Source of the DNA: an uncultured Armatimonadota bacterium
GTDB taxonomy: Bacteria; Armatimonadota; Fimbriimonadia; Fimbriimonadales; Fimbriimonadaceae
Direction: 5' to 3'
Length of the DNA stretch: 64,000 nt
Assembly (NCBI GenBank): GCA_903927345.1
Contig: CAIYMO010000033.1
Location: 1-64,000 of the forward strand
This document shows positions 60,155-64,000 of the stretch, in pieces (within the stretch, counting starts at the first letter, position 1; the number at the start of each line of letters is the position of its first letter). Under the pieces are notes generated by a model, which saw only the letters and a list, made by a program, of their open reading frames with translations, had not been told where the DNA came from and did no database searches. The position numbers were made by a program, and so were the translations under genes.

Positions 60155-61584
60155 CCCGCGCGGGTGCGGGCTGCTTGGGAGTACAGATAGATGTAGCGAG
60201 CGGCCGACGCATCCCAACCCCAATCGGCTTCCATTCCGTGCCGCTGAATCTCTTGCCATCGTGGCTTGTCCCCGAACACATCAACTGCCCGCCGGCAAGC
60301 GGAGACCAGCTCTGAGACGGACTTGTGAGCAAATGTGAATCCGTTCAGGCAATCGAATACGGAGTCCATCAATCCGCCGGTCTGCCGGACAACGGGCACT
60401 GTTCCGTAGCGCATTGCGATCATCTGCCCTAAACCACACGGTTCAAACGCGGATGGCATTAGGAAGGCATCCGAGCCCGCATAAACACGCTGAGCCAGCG
60501 ATGCATCGAACACGTTGAGGAGTCTGAACTGACCTGGATAGCGTGCTTCAAGGGCCTTATAGCCCTGAACAATCGTCGGTTCACCCAAGCCTTGAACAAC
60601 CAGCTGGGCACCCATATCGAAGAGCTCTGGTGCGGCATCCAGCAAGATGTCAAACCCCTTCTGCGAGCTCAACCGAGACACCATTCCGAAGATCGGCGCG
60701 CTGTCTTGGTGTGGCAACCCGACCTCCTTAAGCAAGGCGGCTCTGCACTCAGATTTTCCAGATAGATCTTGGACCGAAAATGGAGCCTGAATATCGGGAT
60801 CGTGCGCGGGATTGAAAACGGTCGTATCGATGCCGTTCAAAATTCCAGAAAGCCGACCATTATCAGCCAAGAACTGGGTCATTCCTTCAAGCGCACAACC
60901 GTACTCCCGCGTCTGGATCTGAGCCGCATATGTGGGAGAAACGGTGTTGACCTTCTCAGCGAAGGCCATTCCTGCCTTCAAGAAGTTCACGCGACCCCAA
61001 GCCTCCACTTGATGGTAGTTGAACAGGTGGTGGGGCAAGTCGAGCCAATTTAAGGCGTCAATATCAAATTCGCCTTGGTATGCCAGATTGTGGATCGTGA
61101 AGACCGACGCCGTATTCGCCCATTGCGCAGAACCTCGTTCACGAAGTAGGACTGGGACAAAGCCGGTGTGCCAGTCATTGGCATGCAGAATTTCTGGAAT
61201 CCAATCGAGTTCTTCACAGGCTCGGAACACGGCAGCGGCAAAAAATGCGTGAAGGTCGCCACCTGGTTGATACAACGTTGAGGAGTCGACTGCATGCGAG
61301 AACCAGCGATCACATCCAATAAAGTAGTGAGTAACCCCTTCGTGCTCGTACTCCCACAAGGAGGCGCTTTGCGTCCACTCAGCGTTCATTCGCACTTCAA
61401 ATCGTGCTTTGAGTTGCTTTAGGTTCCAGCGAGGATCTTGGACGATCATCTCGTAGAGCGGCAAGATCACCCGACAATCGATGCCCTGTTGGACAAGTGC
61501 CTTCGGTAACCCGCCTGCCACGTCAGCAAGCCCTCCGACCTTAGCGAATGGCGCGACCTCTGCCGAAATGAATAAAACCCTCAT
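60139..61584 (-). CDS. glgA: Glycogen synthase
   Basis: A 481-residue GT5 family glucosyltransferase that extends glycogen from ADP-glucose. N-terminal 'LFISAEVAPFAKVGGLADVA' (KxGGL binds ADP-glucose), 'ILHANDWHTGFVPVLL', 'TIHNLAYQGEFD', 'TVSPTYAAQIQT', and C-terminal 'SRLSSQKGFDILLDA', 'SAFEPCGLGQMIAMRYGTVP' and 'RQTGGLMDSV'. Full length. No glgB, glgC or glgX nearby. Its 5' leader appears to be a cobalamin riboswitch. The 3' end overlaps queG by 16 bases, convergent. Confidence 0.95.
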   Translation of the reverse strand: MRVLFISAEVAPFAKVGGLADVAGGLPKALVQQGIDCRVILPLYEMIVQDPRWNLKQLKARFEVRMNAEWTQSASLWEYEHEGVTHYFIGCDRWFSHAVDSSTLYQPGGDLHAFFAAAVFRACEELDWIPEILHANDWHTGFVPVLLRERGSAQWANTASVFTIHNLAYQGEFDIDALNWLDLPHHLFNYHQVEAWGRVNFLKAGMAFAEKVNTVSPTYAAQIQTREYGCALEGMTQFLADNGRLSGILNGIDTTVFNPAHDPDIQAPFSVQDLSGKSECRAALLKEVGLPHQDSAPIFGMVSRLSSQKGFDILLDAAPELFDMGAQLVVQGLGEPTIVQGYKALEARYPGQFRLLNVFDASLAQRVYAGSDAFLMPSAFEPCGLGQMIAMRYGTVPVVRQTGGLMDSVFDCLNGFTFAHKSVSELVSACRRAVDVFGDKPRWQEIQRHGMEADWGWDASAARYIYLYSQAARTRAGHVMR

Positions 61585-61589
61585 CCAAT

Positions 61590-61735
61590 GCTTCTCAGGC
61601 TAACTGACCTGACCCCTTCCGGTTCTGTTCCATGCGGTGCAAACCCCGAGGCTTGGTGGTTATACCTGCTTACCGCTGTCCTGAAATCCTACAGTTCACC
61701 GGATTCTCACCTTACCGTTCCCCATAATGTGAGGT
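61590..61735 (-). promoter_or_regulatory. Probable cobalamin riboswitch in the glgA leader
   Basis: Read on the minus strand, the conserved blocks of the cobalamin (B12) aptamer occur in the right order: GGGGAAC (61723-61717), GGTGAGAATCC (61711-61701), CAGCGGTAAGC (61678-61668), then GGAAGG (61620-61615) and GTCAGGTC (61613-61606) leading into a CAGG/CCTG hairpin (61611-61596). The 'GGGAA..GGTGAGAATCC..ACTG....CAGCGGTAAG' core is close to many bacterial B12 elements. It ends about 5-10 bases before the glgA ATG 61584, so control would be on translation. The upstream P1/P2 strand would extend into the start of the divergent ATPase gene. Not verified by covariance search. Confidence 0.7.
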
Positions 61736-61737
61736 AG

Positions 61738-63639
61738 ATGAGCTTCTTTGCATCCCGTCAAATCCAACTTGCACTCGGCGCACTAATCTTTTTGCTCCTG
61801 AGCTTCATTCCTGGATTTGGTTGGTTGGCGTACGTTGCAATTGTGCTCGGAGCCATCGAGTCGGTCCCGGCTGCGTGGAAAACCGTTCTGGCGCGAAAAC
61901 TGGACGTCGAGTTTCTCATGATTCTTGCGGCGGTCGGAGCGATCGCGCTTGGCCGCCCTGCCGAAGCCGCGGTCCTTCTATTCTTGTTCTCCCTCAGCAA
62001 GGCTTTGGAAGACCTCACAATGGCAAAAACCAAAGGGGCGATTGACGCCTTGGTTCGCCTGAGACCAGCGACTGTTATCGCCATCCGTGGTGGAGAGCAG
62101 GTTGAGATTCCTGTCGAGTCCATTGTTCTTGGAGATGAACTCCTGTTGCCCGCATTCCTGACCGCTGCCGTGGACGGCGAGATAACCGACGGTATAGGAA
62201 GCATCGATACATCGGCATTAACTGGCGAATCGATCCCCGTCCCGGCCAAGCCAGGCGAAAAGGTGCTCGCAGGAGCCCGAAATCTCGAGTTCGGACTCAG
62301 ATACAGAGCCACTTCCACTGTCGAGAACTCCACGCTCCAAAAGGTGGTTGACCTTGTTGCAGAAGCTCAAGAGAATCAAGCCAGTGGAGAACGTGTCAGT
62401 AAGTGGTTTGGCGAAAAGTACACCTGGTTTGTATTGATCGCCAGTCTTTCGATTTTCCTCTTTCGGGTCTTCGTCATGAAACTACCGCTTCATGAGGCGA
62501 GTTACAAGTCCCTAACGCTCCTTGTTGCTCTCAGCCCCTGCGCACTCGTCATTAGTGTCCCTGCGGCAACCTTGAGCGCAATGACGTGGGCAGCACGCCA
62601 CGGGCTACTAATTCGCGGCGGCGAGATGATTGAGCGATTGGGGCAAGTAACCGCATTTACTTTTGACAAGACAGGCACACTCACCCAGGGCCGCCCGGAA
62701 CTAACGGAAATCTGCCTCTGCGATGTCGAGTGCAACGGAAACGAAGTTTGCTGGGGAGGTTCTGGGCAACTGTCGCCGGAGGCCGCCGAAATCATCTTAT
62801 ACGCCGCTTCTGCGGAAGCTCAGAGCGAGCATCCGGTAGGACATGCGATTCGCCGCGCCGTTCCCGAGGGAATGGTCGTTCCGCTTGCTGAGTCGATCGA
62901 AGTCGTGCCTGGGGAGGGTATCCGGGCCACGATCTCAGGGAAGAAGGTGCTGATTGGACAGTTAGCTCTTCTTGAGCAAGCCGGACTCAAGCCAACCGAA
63001 GAGTTTCTCTCGCACTTTGCCGAGATTCAGTCAAAGGGTTGGACAGTTGCTGCTCTGGCCGTTGATCACAAAATGGCAGCCCTCGGATTCAAGGATGGAC
63101 TCAAAAAAGGTGCCAAGGAAACATTGGTGAAGCTCAGAGCACAAGGAATCACCAGCATGACCATGCTGACAGGCGATCACCCGCGAACCGCTGAGGCAAT
63201 TGCATTGGAGGTTGGTCTGAAAGACTATCACGCAGGGTTGATGCCTGGCGACAAGCTGGAGATTATCGAAAAACTCAGCAAGGATCACAAAGTTGCGATG
63301 GTCGGTGATGGCATCAATGACGCCCCGGCCCTGACTCAAGCCTGGGTCGGAATCGCGATGGGTGGCTTGGGCAGCGACATCGCGCTCAACGCCGCCGATG
63401 TAGTGTTGATGAACGACCGCATCGAGGCTCTGCCCGAGCTCATTGCCCTCGGGCGACGAACAAACGGAATCGTCCTCGCCAACCTAATCATCGGTGGCGG
63501 AGTCATCGCTTGTTTGACCGCCGCTTCACTGGCGGGGCTACTTCCACTCCCCATCGCAGTGGTAGGCCACGAAGGTTCCACTCTGCTCGTTATTCTTAAC
63601 GGGCTGAGGTTGCTCCGCGGACCTTTCGCAAAGCTTTAG
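61738..63639 (+). CDS. P1B-4-type heavy-metal ATPase (Co/Fe/Zn class)
   Basis: A 633-residue cation-pumping ATPase with no N-terminal metal-binding domain. The actuator 'DTSALTGESIPV', phosphorylation Asp310 in DKTGTLT, 'SEHPVGHAIRR' and hinge 'VGDGINDAPAL' are present. The metal path motifs are SPC (266-268) in 'LVALSPCALVISVP' and 'GHEGSTLLVILNGLRLL' (His611) in the last membrane helices; SPC plus HEGxT defines subgroup P1B-4 (CoaT, CtpD, PfeT), which exports cobalt, iron or zinc. The ATG is preceded by CATAAT nine bases upstream. Divergent from glgA with a 153-base spacer that holds the riboswitch on the other strand. Confidence 0.92.
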   Translation: MSFFASRQIQLALGALIFLLLSFIPGFGWLAYVAIVLGAIESVPAAWKTVLARKLDVEFLMILAAVGAIALGRPAEAAVLLFLFSLSKALEDLTMAKTKGAIDALVRLRPATVIAIRGGEQVEIPVESIVLGDELLLPAFLTAAVDGEITDGIGSIDTSALTGESIPVPAKPGEKVLAGARNLEFGLRYRATSTVENSTLQKVVDLVAEAQENQASGERVSKWFGEKYTWFVLIASLSIFLFRVFVMKLPLHEASYKSLTLLVALSPCALVISVPAATLSAMTWAARHGLLIRGGEMIERLGQVTAFTFDKTGTLTQGRPELTEICLCDVECNGNEVCWGGSGQLSPEAAEIILYAASAEAQSEHPVGHAIRRAVPEGMVVPLAESIEVVPGEGIRATISGKKVLIGQLALLEQAGLKPTEEFLSHFAEIQSKGWTVAALAVDHKMAALGFKDGLKKGAKETLVKLRAQGITSMTMLTGDHPRTAEAIALEVGLKDYHAGLMPGDKLEIIEKLSKDHKVAMVGDGINDAPALTQAWVGIAMGGLGSDIALNAADVVLMNDRIEALPELIALGRRTNGIVLANLIIGGGVIACLTAASLAGLLPLPIAVVGHEGSTLLVILNGLRLLRGPFAKL

Positions 63640-64000
63640 TCAGCGAACTTCAGCTCAAGTCGAGGACGAAGCCCACGTTCTTTGTTGTCTCGCGAGTAGA
63701 CCTTATACATGCCCTTCATCCCTTGCTCACTCGCATCGTATTTCGAGGTAAGGGCAACGAAAAGGGGACGAGCAGAGTCAACAAGCTTGCCAAGGTCACC
63801 TGTGAACTTTGATTTCTCACCAAGAAGGTTCATCCGAATCTCAAAGGTATCGCCAGCTTGTTTTATCACGCCGTTCCCATAGACGGAATCCTTTGATGGG
63901 GTGACGTCACTTGCCATCTCGAACGCCCAAGTCTTCTCAGCAAACGAACCAACCATAGGGCGAACCTCCAGCGGCCAATCTTTTGATGCGGGGTCCACGA
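63636..64000 (-). CDS. Protein of unknown function, 5' truncated
   Basis: The last 120 or so codons of a minus-strand gene that continues past the window end. The visible part is beta-rich ('KTWAFEMASDVTPSKDSVYG', 'GDTFEIRMNLLGEKSKFTGD', 'ALTSKYDASEQGMKGMYKVY'), possibly an exported or periplasmic protein. A GTG at 63998 is likely internal. The stop codon overlaps that of the P1B ATPase by three bases. Confidence 0.55.
   Translation of the reverse strand, partial: VDPASKDWPLEVRPMVGSFAEKTWAFEMASDVTPSKDSVYGNGVIKQAGDTFEIRMNLLGEKSKFTGDLGKLVDSARPLFVALTSKYDASEQGMKGMYKVYSRDNKERGLRPRLELKFAD

Noticed and set aside
61585-61640. SRP (4.5S) RNA-like tip with CCGGAAGG and GTCAGGTC
   Set aside because: The two blocks occur in the wrong order for SRP domain IV, while the longer set of blocks fits a cobalamin aptamer in order.

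Overview
The window looks like a chromosomal segment of an Armatimonadota bacterium, most likely of the Fimbriimonadia type. This rests on several things seen together: a PEP-CTERM protein, a Dop / UBact (Pup-like) / PrcB proteasome cluster, a secreted protein built like a pseudopilin, VPS10/BNR and GHL10 secreted enzymes, and many start codons sitting 5-7 bases behind a -10 box with no Shine-Dalgarno sequence. The placement is inferred from gene families. Nearly every base is coding or short spacer, and there is no prophage, plasmid or CRISPR array. The only mobile-type feature is a REP/RAYT locus.

Layout. 0-9.3 kb: esterase end, GH43 glycosidase, PEP-CTERM protein, PQQ sugar dehydrogenase-like lipoprotein, an orphan OmpR regulator, an unrecognised protein, ferredoxin-NADP reductase, gltX and a DUF1385 membrane protein. 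9.4-20 kb: a small protein with a terminator, a Nif3-family protein, a GIN-domain protein, an LEA-like 11-mer repeat protein, then mostly secreted proteins (hydrolase, 872-aa BNR protein, pseudopilin-like protein, ankyrin protein, GHL10), with tRNA-Leu(UAG) inside. 19.9-21.3 kb: a RAYT transposase gene among four REP-type palindromes. 21.3-29.4 kb: comM, pyk with an FtsB-like small protein, adenosine deaminase, and fabH-plsX-yceD for lipid synthesis. 29.4-37.3 kb: a lipoprotein followed by dop-UBact-prcB with ATGA overlaps, then an opposing M1 peptidase / UDG / HIT / ANTAR operon. 37.3-48.8 kb: fumarylacetoacetase with a partner gene, PilZ, a copper-amine-oxidase-N domain protein, a PhoPQ-related protein, an SGNH-like lipoprotein, RNase P RNA and a ROK glucokinase. 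48.9-60.2 kb: a long plus-strand run, moxR-DUF58-tgpA-holA-bfn-ligA-ogg, then 3D protein-rsmA-queG. 60.1-64 kb: glgA and a P1B-4 metal ATPase, diverging from a spacer that appears to carry a cobalamin riboswitch on the glgA strand.

Most notable points: (1) the compact UBact-proteasome cluster without prcA, pafA or the ATPase nearby; (2) an apparent cobalamin riboswitch placed to control glycogen synthase, antisense to the leader of a cobalt-type ATPase; (3) a REP/RAYT element with a decayed second copy of its own 5' end; (4) a change in plus-strand GC skew around 50-54 kb that gene orientation does not explain; (5) widespread leaderless-type promoters.
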